DNA of 46,211 bases, taken from positions 1-46,211 of the forward strand of contig NZ_BOQD01000172.1 of assembly GCF_018332515.1 (NCBI RefSeq), in the 5' to 3' direction. Positions 39,259-46,211 of this stretch are shown here, piece by piece. Made by a program: the position numbers and the translations under genes. The DNA is from Bacillus hominis. GTDB taxonomy: Bacteria > Bacillota > Bacilli > Bacillales > Bacillaceae_G. How positions within the stretch are numbered: the first letter of the stretch is position 1; every line of letters starts with the position of its first letter. The notes beneath the pieces are model-generated. The model saw only the letters and a list, made by a program, of their open reading frames with translations. It ran no database searches and had not been told where the DNA came from.

Positions 39259-40389
39259 CTATTTCCCTTCAGCAATTAGTACTACGTCATCAACATTTTT
39301 TTCTGGGCGAATTATTGTCCCATCTTCAATAACCATTTCCGATCCAACAATCGCTCGTTCAATCACAACGTTTTTACCAATCTTTGCCCCAGGCATAACG
39401 ACAGAATCGATCACCATACTACCTTCTTCCACCGTCACTCCTTGGAATAAAACAGAATGCTTCACGTCCCCTTCAATGACGCACCCTTCATTAATAAGTG
39501 ACTCTTCTACTTTTGCCTGTTCTGCAATATATTGAGGTGGCTCATTTGGGTTCACAGAATAAATGCGCCAATTACGATCATTTAAATTCAACGATGTTTC
39601 ATCGCGAAGTAAATCCATATTCGCTTCCCATAAGCTTTTCACCGTTCCAACATCTTTCCAATATCCTTCAAACGGATACGCCATCAACTTCTTCCCTTCA
39701 TCTAATAAAAGCGGAAGTACATCTTTTCCGAAGTCATTACTAGATTCAGGGTTTCTTGCATCCATCTCTAAATATTCTTTTAAAATAGCCCAGTTAAAAA
39801 TATAAATTCCCATTGATGCAAGATTACTTCTTGGAAATTGCGGTTTCTCCTCAAATTCAACAACTTCCATCTCTTCATTTGTATTCATGATGCCAAAGCG
39901 ACTCGCTTCATCCCAAGGCACTTCAATAACAGAAATTGAAACATCTGCTTCTTTCTCAACATGGTAATCTAGCATTTTACTGTAATCCATTTTATAAATA
40001 TGATCGCCTGATAAAATAAGGACATATTCTGGTTCATACTGACTTAAATAGTTTAGATTTTGATAAATAGCACTTGCCGTACCCGTATACCACTTCACAC
40101 CTGAAGACTCCGCATAAGGGGGTAACACAGTAACTCCACCGTTTACACGATCAAGATCCCAAGCATTTCCGATTCCAATATAATTATGAAGTTCTAACGG
40201 TTGATATTGTGTTAAAATCCCCACCGTTTCAATACCGGAGTTTGCACAGTTACTTAACGTAAAATCAATAATGCGATATTTACCACCAAATGGAACAGCT
40301 GGCTTGGCTAAATTTTTTGTTAATGCACTTAAACGACTACCTTTTCCCCCTGCTAGTAACATTGCTACGCACTTTTGTTTTTGAGCCAT
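39259..40389 (-). CDS. glgC: Glucose-1-phosphate adenylyltransferase
   Basis: Enzyme of 376 residues with a complete nucleotide loop [24 protein letters not shown] (in two parts), [14 protein letters not shown], catalytic [20 protein letters not shown] and beta-helix repeats ([16 protein letters not shown]). Makes ADP-glucose from ATP and glucose 1-phosphate. Its start lies 53 bases inside the 3' end of glgB, so both frames are read there. Together with GlgD it forms the first committed step. Confidence 0.96.
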   Translation of the reverse strand: MAQKQKCVAMLLAGGKGSRLSALTKNLAKPAVPFGGKYRIIDFTLSNCANSGIETVGILTQYQPLELHNYIGIGNAWDLDRVNGGVTVLPPYAESSGVKWYTGTASAIYQNLNYLSQYEPEYVLILSGDHIYKMDYSKMLDYHVEKEADVSISVIEVPWDEASRFGIMNTNEEMEVVEFEEKPQFPRSNLASMGIYIFNWAILKEYLEMDARNPESSNDFGKDVLPLLLDEGKKLMAYPFEGYWKDVGTVKSLWEANMDLLRDETSLNLNDRNWRIYSVNPNEPPQYIAEQAKVEESLINEGCVIEGDVKHSVLFQGVTVEEGSMVIDSVVMPGAKIGKNVVIERAIVGSEMVIEDGTIIRPEKNVDDVVLIAEGK

Positions 40390-42274
40390 CTTGTTTTTTA
40401 CTCCCCTTTCTCGTCTTCACTGGTCGTAATATGGATACGCCAAATGGTGGAATTGTAATTTCTACATGTGCCGCTTGATTATGATATGGCTCTAGAACCG
40501 TCTTGAGACGTTTCTTATTAACTTGCCCCGATCCGCCATATTGCGCCGAGTCACTGTTTAAAATTTCGTTATAATACTCGAAATCTGGTACACCTATTTT
40601 ATAGTTTTCATATGTAGCTTTCGTAAAATTACATACGACAACTAACGCATCTTCCTGCTTATCCCCTTGGCGGATAAACGAGAAAATACTTTGCTCATTA
40701 TTATTAGCATCAATCCACTGAAATCCTTCAGGCGAGTGATCTAACTGCCAAAGTGGTTTTGAGCGCTTATACAATGCTATGAGCTCTTTAAAGTAATCAT
40801 GCATATAACGATGCATTTCAAAGTCATGTAAATTCCAATCTAAATCTTCAAGGTCTTTCCACTCATCAAATTGCCCGAATTCTCCACCCATAAAGAGTAA
40901 TTTCTTACCTGGATGAGTAAAGAAATATCCATATAATAAACGAAGTTGGGCGAACTTATCCCAGTAATCTCCCGGCATTTTATTTAATAACGACTTTTTC
41001 CCATGAACGACTTCATCATGAGAAAGCGGCAATATAAAGTTTTCAGAGTGAGTATATAGTAAAGAGAATGTCATTTTCTCATGAATGTATTTCCGGTACT
41101 CTGGTGCACATTCCATATATTTCAGCACGTCATTCATCCAACCCATATTCCATTTATAATTGAACCCAAGTCCACCCTCGTATGTTGGAGCTGTTACAAG
41201 TGGCCAAGCTGTTGAATCTTCTGCTGTCATAAGAAACTCTTCATCTTCTGCAAACACAGCTTCATTTAACTCTCGTAAGAAAGAAACAGCGTGTTCATTA
41301 CTTTGCTCTTTTCCTTCTTTATTCCAGTACAGCATATTCGCAACTGCATCTACCCTGAAACCATCAATATGGAAATACCTCATCCAAAATAACGCATTTG
41401 AAATTAAGAAATTACGTACTTCTCTTTTCCCTAAATCAAAATTAACAGTTCCCCATACTTGGTTTTCTTGTACATCTATATCTTTATATTCATAAGTCGG
41501 TGTCCCATCAAACAAATATAAACCGTGAGCATCTTTACAAAAATGCCCCGGCACCCAATCTAAAATGACACCGATTCCATATTTATGACATTCATCGACA
41601 AAATACATCAAATCATGTGGCGTGCCGAATCTACTTGTAGCTGCATAATATCCCGTTCCTTGATATCCCCAAGAACGATCATATGGATGCTCAACAAGCG
41701 GCATAATTTCAATATGTGTAAATTGATGTTCCACCACATACGGAATGAGCTCCTCGGCCATTTCTCTGTAAGAGTACAGAGCACCATCTTCTTTCTTTTT
41801 CCAAGAACCGAAATGTAATTCATAAACTGTCATCGCTTCTTTATAAATCGATTTTTTCTTTCTCTTACGAATCCAGTTTTTATCATCCCATTCATATCCC
41901 TCTATATCAAAAACTACAGATGCCGTATTTGGTCTTACTTCTGCATATACTGCGTAAGGATCTGCTTTTAAAATAACGCCACCGTCCATCGTTTCAATCG
42001 CATACTTGTATATCTCATTCTCTTCAATATGCGGTACAAACAAGGACCAAATCCCCTCTTCTGTCACTTGTAGCATCTTATGTTGCTCATAATCCCATTC
42101 ATTAAAATCCCCAACAACACTCATTGCTTTCGCATGAGGAGCCCATACTGTGAATCGTACACCTCGTATCCCATCTTCCGTCACAATATGTGCCCCAAAG
42201 ATGTTATAACTGTCATAGTACTTTTCTGTATGAAACTCATCTCGTTTCACTTCTTCGCAATTTATTACATCCAA
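40337..42274 (-). CDS. glgB: 1,4-alpha-glucan branching enzyme
   Basis: GH13 enzyme of 645 residues: N-terminal CBM48 ([21 protein letters not shown]), catalytic regions [19 protein letters not shown] (nucleophile Asp), MTAEDS (Glu acid/base) and [13 protein letters not shown] basic tail ([15 protein letters not shown]...) extends past the barrel and coincides with the glgC overlap. Start TTG at 42274 is chosen: GAGGTG (42281-42286) is six bases away and 645 residues is the usual length; a GTG at 42283 would lie in that site. First gene of the operon. Confidence 0.94.
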   Translation of the reverse strand: MDVINCEEVKRDEFHTEKYYDSYNIFGAHIVTEDGIRGVRFTVWAPHAKAMSVVGDFNEWDYEQHKMLQVTEEGIWSLFVPHIEENEIYKYAIETMDGGVILKADPYAVYAEVRPNTASVVFDIEGYEWDDKNWIRKRKKKSIYKEAMTVYELHFGSWKKKEDGALYSYREMAEELIPYVVEHQFTHIEIMPLVEHPYDRSWGYQGTGYYAATSRFGTPHDLMYFVDECHKYGIGVILDWVPGHFCKDAHGLYLFDGTPTYEYKDIDVQENQVWGTVNFDLGKREVRNFLISNALFWMRYFHIDGFRVDAVANMLYWNKEGKEQSNEHAVSFLRELNEAVFAEDEEFLMTAEDSTAWPLVTAPTYEGGLGFNYKWNMGWMNDVLKYMECAPEYRKYIHEKMTFSLLYTHSENFILPLSHDEVVHGKKSLLNKMPGDYWDKFAQLRLLYGYFFTHPGKKLLFMGGEFGQFDEWKDLEDLDWNLHDFEMHRYMHDYFKELIALYKRSKPLWQLDHSPEGFQWIDANNNEQSIFSFIRQGDKQEDALVVVCNFTKATYENYKIGVPDFEYYNEILNSDSAQYGGSGQVNKKRLKTVLEPYHNQAAHVEITIPPFGVSILRPVKTRKGSKKQDGSKTKVRSNVTSRGKR

Positions 42275-42437
42275 TATGTTCACCTCACTAAGATGACAGA
42301 AATTTTTTACTCTTTATTATTTCTGCGAAAAACTGAAATATCCTTGTTATTTTTTTAAAAATATACGTTTTTTTCTTTAATTTGGCTTAAAATATTCAAA
42401 TTTACTGTGTAAAATATCGAATTTTGACGAATATTCA

Positions 42438-42452
42438 TTGCAAACGCTTCAT
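42438..42452 (+). promoter_or_regulatory. cre-like site upstream of glgB
   Basis: TTGCAAACGCTTCAT fits 14 of 15 positions of WTGNAANCGNWNNCW. It lies about 165 bases upstream of glgB, so CcpA control of the glycogen operon is possible but not secure. Confidence 0.35.
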
Positions 42453-42676
42453 TTCTCCTTACTATTTTCACCTTTCATTGTTGCTCAATATTTACTTTAT
42501 TGATTTCTCCCTGTTTTTCACACTATTTTCCTCGTAAAATTCAAACAAATAATCTGTCATAAAAAAATGTTTCTCAACATTTTTTGTGACAAAATTTATT
42601 GAAATGTAAAATTCATAAGCATATACTTATTCTCAATAAAGAACAATAAACTTTGCAATTACAATTCATAAGATAA

Positions 42677-42775
42677 GAACCAGATGCAACAAAATCACAA
42701 ACACCTGTAGAAAAATCAAAAAGCGGGACACTGACAGATATTTTAAAGAAATTAGGACTAACACCGAAAAAATAA
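42677..42775 (+). pseudogene. Start-less C-terminal gene fragment
   Basis: A 32-codon frame opens after a TAA (42674-42676) with no ATG, GTG or TTG, and ends TAA at 42773-42775. Its product ends KSGTLTDILKKLGLTPKK, which looks like real coding sequence, and a strong terminator stands five bases later. I read it as the 3' remnant of a lost gene; the family is not recognised. A short noncoding RNA ending at the same terminator is the alternative. Confidence 0.4.
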
Positions 42776-42780
42776 CATAT

Positions 42781-42812
42781 AAAAGCACTCTATTCAAAAA
42801 TAGAGTGCTTTT
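42781..42812 (+). terminator. Terminator after the gene fragment
   Basis: AAAAGCACTCTA (42781-42792) pairs with TAGAGTGCTTTT (42801-42812), T-run continues on the plus strand. Also usable on the minus strand. Confidence 0.8.
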
Positions 42813-42900
42813 TTCTATAAACGACCCTTATCCAGCAAAAGGGGTATATTGGGGATATACAAGGGAAACCGGAAAAGGAATTTATATTAAATTATATAAA

Positions 42901-42937
42901 AATTCAGAGGTAGGAAGCAGTTTCCCGCCTCTGAATT
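42901..42937 (-). terminator. Terminator of ldh
   Basis: AATTCAGAGG (42901-42910) pairs perfectly with CCTCTGAATT (42928-42937), with an inner GGAA/TTCC stem; TTTTTATA follows on the minus strand. Confidence 0.8.
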
Positions 42938-42949
42938 ATTTAGCAATTA

Positions 42950-43909
<960 letters not shown>

Positions 43910-43993
43910 CTATTGTTCACATATATTATTTATTATTGTTTAAGTAATTAATTAAAATACTAATTTAATGTTGTTTAACTTCTTTACATACAT

Positions 43994-44002
43994 ATTGTAG
44001 CA
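43994..44002 (-). promoter_or_regulatory. Extended -10 promoter of ldh
   Basis: Minus strand TGCTACAAT. No good -35 at normal spacing; the -35 region is occupied by the first Rex site, so binding there would block polymerase. Confidence 0.5.
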
Positions 44003-44009
44003 CGGATTA

Positions 44010-44027
44010 TTGTGAATTACTTCACAA
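44010..44027. promoter_or_regulatory. Rex operator 1
   Basis: TTGTGAATTACTTCACAA is a perfect palindrome of the Rex type (TTGTGAA-N4-TTCACAA), placed over the ldh -35 region. Rex is the NADH/NAD sensor of Gram-positive bacteria and ldh is a classic target. Confidence 0.75.
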
Positions 44028-44039
44028 ATTATGACCTAT

Positions 44040-44057
44040 TTGTGAACTTTTTCACAT
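44040..44057. promoter_or_regulatory. Rex operator 2
   Basis: TTGTGAACTTTTTCACAT matches the Rex pattern except for the last base. Its centre is 30 bases from that of operator 1, about three helical turns, so two Rex dimers could sit on the same face of the DNA. Confidence 0.65.
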
Positions 44058-44225
44058 AGAGTGTAAAGTTATTGGCGTGAGTGTGAAATCCATCCCAATC
44101 CACACGTTTTACCCAGTTTGTGAAAGCTTTTTCTTAACGTTTTCTTAGTAAGTGAAATTATATCGGCGACCGAAACCCTAATTATATCGACTTACCGACA
44201 AAATCCAAAAATGATAGTAATATAA

Positions 44226-44268
44226 AGAAGCTGTCTCCAATAGATTACCCATTTAGAGACAACTTCTT
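44226..44268 (-). terminator. Hairpin terminator after the anti-sigma relic
   Basis: Arms AGAAGCTGTCTCCA (44227-44240) and TAGAGACAACTTCT (44255-44268) pair with a few G-T and mismatched positions around a 14-base loop. A T-rich run is not strong. Confidence 0.45.
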
Positions 44269-44277
44269 CTATCTATA

Positions 44278-44472
44278 TTATTTATTTTCCGCAGTAGCCT
44301 CTAATACAGCAGCTTTTACCTACTTCTCACCGTTTAATTTTTGTAAATCCGCAGCCGTTCCTGTTACAACAACTCCAATAACTTTTACATCTTGCTCACT
44401 TGGTTTTGTTTTCTTCCCTCTCAGGTAATCATATATACGTTTATATTCTTCATAATACTTTCCCTTTCGATC
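44278..44472 (-). pseudogene. Anti-sigma factor, C-terminal remnant
   Basis: In a frame different from the sigma gene the minus strand encodes KYYEEYKRIYDYLRGKKTK, then DVKVIGVVVTGTAADLQKLNGEK, a TAG stop (44320-44322) and, in the same frame, VKAAVLEATAENK up to a TAA at 44278. This looks like the end of a Bacillus anti-sigma factor that is normally encoded next to an ECF sigma gene. The N-terminal sigma-binding and membrane parts are missing and there is an in-frame stop, so it is non-functional. Confidence 0.55.
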
Positions 44473-44725
44473 CAATTAATTTAACAGCTTCAATCGAAAT
44501 TTCTTCAATACATTTTTGCCTCCTTGCTAAATCACGATGCCTATTAATCGCTACTTGAAATAACCATGTTTTTATATAAGTAATTTTCATATTAGGTATA
44601 GATAATAGCGCTTTATGTATCGTATTTTGAACGATATCCTCTGCTTCTGCTGGCGCTATCCCAATTTTAAGCAAGTATCTATAAATACTTTTAGATGTTT
44701 CTATAATAATCTTTTCATACTCCAT
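44450..44725 (-). pseudogene. ECF sigma factor, truncated
   Basis: From ATG 44725 (AAGGAG eight bases upstream) a 91-residue frame reads MEYEKIIIETSKSIYRYLLK..., AEAEDIVQNTIHKALLSIP and TWLFQVAINRHRDLARRQK, which is sigma region 2 of an ECF factor. After KLIGSKGK the frame ends at once (VL, stop). Region 4, needed for -35 recognition, is absent; the following bases belong to the anti-sigma remnant in another frame. A deletion joining the two genes explains this. A possible ECF-type promoter sits upstream. Confidence 0.7.
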
Positions 44726-44745
44726 CGCTCTCTCCTTTCTATTAG

Positions 44746-44775
44746 TTAGACGATTGAAATAGAAAAAAGTATACA
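44746..44775 (-). promoter_or_regulatory. Possible ECF-type autoregulatory promoter
   Basis: Minus strand TGTATAC (44769-44775), T-rich 16-base spacer, CGTCTAA (44746-44752). The CGTC -10 core and T-run are typical of Bacillus ECF promoters; the -35 is less typical. Confidence 0.4.
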
Positions 44776-44787
44776 ACATTTCATAAA

Positions 44788-44815
44788 AAAAGCGGACTAT
44801 CCAAAGTCCGCTTTT
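44788..44815 (-). terminator. Second terminator of the tRNA operon
   Basis: AAAAGCGGACT (44788-44798) pairs with AGTCCGCTTTT (44805-44815), with a T-run on the minus strand. Confidence 0.85.
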
Positions 44816-44824
44816 ACACAACAA

Positions 44825-44855
44825 AAAAGAGATAGCATAATCTGCTATCTCTTTT
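44825..44855 (-). terminator. First terminator of the tRNA operon
   Basis: Perfect 13-base stem (44825-44837 with 44843-44855), loop of five, T-run on the minus strand, five bases after the tRNA-Glu gene. Confidence 0.9.
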
Positions 44856-44859
44856 AGTA

Positions 44860-44931
44860 TGACCCGTACGGGATTCGAACCCGTGTTACCGCCGTGAAAG
44901 GGCGGTGTCTTAACCACTTGACCAACGGGCC
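44860..44931 (-). tRNA. tRNA-Glu (UUC)
   Basis: Full cloverleaf on the minus strand; acceptor GGCCCGT with ACGGGTC, anticodon TTC in CCCTTTCACGG. The 3' CCA is not encoded. Confidence 0.95.
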
Positions 44932-44937
44932 AAAATC

Positions 44938-45028
44938 TGGCAGAGAAGAAGGGATTCGAACCCTCGCACCGCGTTCGCGATCTACTCCCTTAGCAGGGGA
45001 GCCCCTTGAGCCACTTGGGTACTTCTCT
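44938..45028 (-). tRNA. tRNA-Ser (GCU)
   Basis: Long variable arm typical of serine; anticodon GCT in CCTGCTAAGG; acceptor AGAGAAG with CTTCTCT; CCA encoded. Confidence 0.95.
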
Positions 45029-45034
45029 ATAATA

Positions 45035-45109
45035 TGGCTCCGCAGGTAGGACTCGAACCTACGACCGATCGGTTAACAGCCGATAGCTCTACCACTGAGC
45101 TACTGCGGA
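45035..45109 (-). tRNA. tRNA-Asn (GUU)
   Basis: Acceptor TCCGCAG with CTGCGGA, anticodon GTT in GCTGTTAACC, CCA encoded. Confidence 0.95.
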
Positions 45110-45116
45110 ATAATTA

Positions 45117-45193
<77 letters not shown>

Positions 45194-45203
45194 ATAATAG
45201 ATA

Positions 45204-45274
45204 AGCGGGTGAAGAGAATCGAACTCTCGACCAGAGCTTGGAAGGCTCTTGTTTTACCACTAAACTACACCCGC
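45204..45274 (-). tRNA. tRNA-Gly (UCC)
   Basis: Acceptor GCGGGTG with CACCCGC, anticodon TCC in CCTTCCAAGC. CCA not encoded. Confidence 0.95.
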
Positions 45275-45287
45275 ATTAAATTAAAAA

Positions 45288-45363
45288 TGGTGAGCCATGA
45301 AGGATTCGAACCTTCGACCCTCTGATTAAAAGTCAGATGCTCTACCAACTGAGCTAATGGCTC
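45288..45363 (-). tRNA. tRNA-Lys (UUU)
   Basis: Acceptor GAGCCAT with ATGGCTC, anticodon TTT in GACTTTTAATC, CCA encoded. Confidence 0.95.
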
Positions 45364-45373
45364 ATTTTGAAAG

Positions 45374-45449
<76 letters not shown>

Positions 45450-45463
45450 TTGCGACTTCAAAA

Positions 45464-45539
<76 letters not shown>

Positions 45540-45554
45540 TTTATGTAAAAAAAA

Positions 45555-45630
45555 TGGCGGTCCCGACCGGGGTCGAACCGGCGATCTCCTGCGTGACAGG
45601 CAGGCATGTTAACCACTACACCACGGGACC
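45555..45630 (-). tRNA. tRNA-Asp (GUC)
   Basis: Acceptor GGTCCCG with CGGGACC, anticodon GTC in GCCTGTCACGC, discriminator G, CCA encoded. Confidence 0.95.
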
Positions 45631-45633
45631 ATT

Positions 45634-45710
<77 letters not shown>

Positions 45711-45737
45711 ATGATATAATATTTAATTTAGAAAAAA

Positions 45738-45830
45738 TGGAGGAGGTAGAGGGATTCGAACCCCCGCGCGACTCTCGCCGCCTGTCGGTTTTCAAGACCG
45801 ATCCCTTCAGCCGAACTTGGGTATACCTCC
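45738..45830 (-). tRNA. tRNA-Ser (UGA)
   Basis: Long variable arm; acceptor GGAGGTA with TACCTCC; anticodon TGA in GTCTTGAAAACC; CCA encoded. Confidence 0.95.
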
Positions 45831-45847
45831 GAGATATGAACTTTGAG

Positions 45848-45924
45848 TGGTGGACCTTGTAGGACTCGAACCTACGACCGGACGGTTATGAGCCGTCTGC
45901 TCTAACCAGCTGAGCTAAAGGTCC
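45848..45924 (-). tRNA. tRNA-Ile2 (CAU, lysidine type)
   Basis: Anticodon CAT, acceptor GGACCTT with AAGGTCC, CCA encoded. The body and its place between Met and Ser(UGA) match the B. subtilis trnB tRNA-Ile that TilS modifies to read AUA, so Ile2 is preferred over a second elongator Met. That assignment rests on remembered sequence and order. Confidence 0.75.
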
Positions 45925-45928
45925 TTTA

Positions 45929-46005
45929 TGGTAGCGGCGGAGGGGATCGAACCCCCGACCTCACGGGTATGAACCGTACGCTCTAGCCAGCTGAGCTACA
46001 CCGCC
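45929..46005 (-). tRNA. Elongator tRNA-Met (CAU)
   Basis: Acceptor GGCGGTG facing CGCCGCT at the 3' side, anticodon CAT in GGTTCATACCC, CCA encoded. Lacks initiator features; resembles the B. subtilis elongator Met. Confidence 0.88.
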
Positions 46006-46025
46006 ATAAGTGATATTCAAATAAG

Positions 46026-46098
46026 TGGAGCCTAGCGGGATCGAACCGCTGACCTCCTGCGTGCAAGGCAGGCGCTCTCCCAGCTGAGCTAAGGCCCC
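46026..46098 (-). tRNA. tRNA-Ala (UGC)
   Basis: Acceptor GGGGCCT with AGGCTCC (one G-T pair), anticodon TGC in CCTTGCACGC. CCA not encoded. Confidence 0.95.
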
Positions 46099-46111
46099 AT
46101 ATGTTGAAATA

Positions 46112-46185
46112 TCGGGAAGACAGGATTTGAACCTGCGACCCCCTGGTCCCAAACCAGGTGCTCTACCAAGCTGAGCCACTTCCCG
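46112..46185 (-). tRNA. tRNA-Pro (UGG)
   Basis: Acceptor CGGGAAG with CTTCCCG, anticodon TGG in GTTTGGGACC. CCA not encoded. Confidence 0.95.
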
Positions 46186-46196
46186 TTAAGAAAAAA

Positions 46197-46211
46197 CGCG
46201 CCCGAGAGGAG
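46197..46211 (-). tRNA. tRNA-Arg, 3' end only
   Basis: Minus strand reads CTCCTCTCGGGCGCG at the window edge, the T-arm end, acceptor CGGGCGC and discriminator G of tRNA-Arg(ACG). The Arg-Pro-Ala-Met-Ile order of Bacillus trnB supports this. The rest lies outside the window. Confidence 0.65.

Larger units (their letters stand above)
42275..42949. other. Intergenic region glgB-ldh with coding-like debris
   Basis: This 675-base AT-rich stretch has no intact gene. It holds the glgB leader and cre-like site, a start-less open frame on the plus strand (42677-42775) followed by a clear terminator (42781-42812), a second protein-like stretch (about 42829-42910) that may be further debris, and the ldh terminator. 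Confidence 0.6.

Noticed and set aside
44450-44917. Longer 155-residue form of the sigma fragment
   Set aside because: The extra N-terminus comes from reading through the tRNA-Glu gene and two terminators; the ribosome site supports ATG at 44725.

Overview
The window is chromosomal DNA of a low-GC Gram-positive bacterium, almost certainly a Bacillus cereus group member. The reasons are the AT-rich codon use, the gene content (glgBCDAP, menFDHBEC with divergent menA, tandem SdpI, a YjcZ-type tiny spore protein, a YteA-type protein), a tRNA array in the order known from Bacillus trnB, and intergenic elements that resemble the bcr1 repeat of this group. These are recognitions from memory of families; no database was searched.

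Layout. 1-148: bcr1-like structured repeat. 139-4257 (minus): ABC-2 type exporter (permease + ATPase), two tandem SdpI-like immunity proteins and SdpR. 4467-13046 (plus): a BceRS-type two-component system followed by three BceB-type permeases but only one BceA-type ATPase. The two 'missing' ATPases seem to survive as short relics between the genes. 13100-13288 (minus): glycine-rich YjcZ-type peptide. 13550-18222 (minus): five-gene catabolic operon (metallo-deacetylase, DgaE-like ammonia lyase, DgaF-like KDPG aldolase, KDG kinase, GntR regulator) with a perfect cre site in front and no transporter. 18392-21132 (minus): VanR/VanS-like system with a VanY-type DD-carboxypeptidase. 21237-28875 (minus): menaquinone operon menF-D-H-B-E-C, with menA (29070-30023) divergent from a compact two-way promoter. 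30148-34098: YteA, cold shock protein, AIM24-family protein, MerR/TipAS regulator, class 3 lipase, and a 44-codon membrane peptide with its own promoter and terminator. 34211-42274 (minus): glycogen operon glgB-C-D-A-P. 42950-43894 (minus): L-lactate dehydrogenase with two Rex-type operators. 44278-44725 (minus): an ECF sigma gene collapsed onto the tail of its anti-sigma gene. 44860-46211 (minus): fifteen complete tRNA genes and the 3' end of a sixteenth (Arg), closed by two tandem terminators.

Functionally the window mixes cell-envelope defence (Bce, Sdp, VanRSY), respiration and fermentation (men, ldh under a redox sensor), carbon storage and use (glg, dga-like operon, cre sites) and translation (tRNAs). 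The most distinctive item is the Bce locus. It looks like three tandem ATPase-permease cassettes in which two ATPases were deleted, leaving three permeases with different extracellular domains to share one ATPase, and leaving a conserved hairpin in front of each permease.
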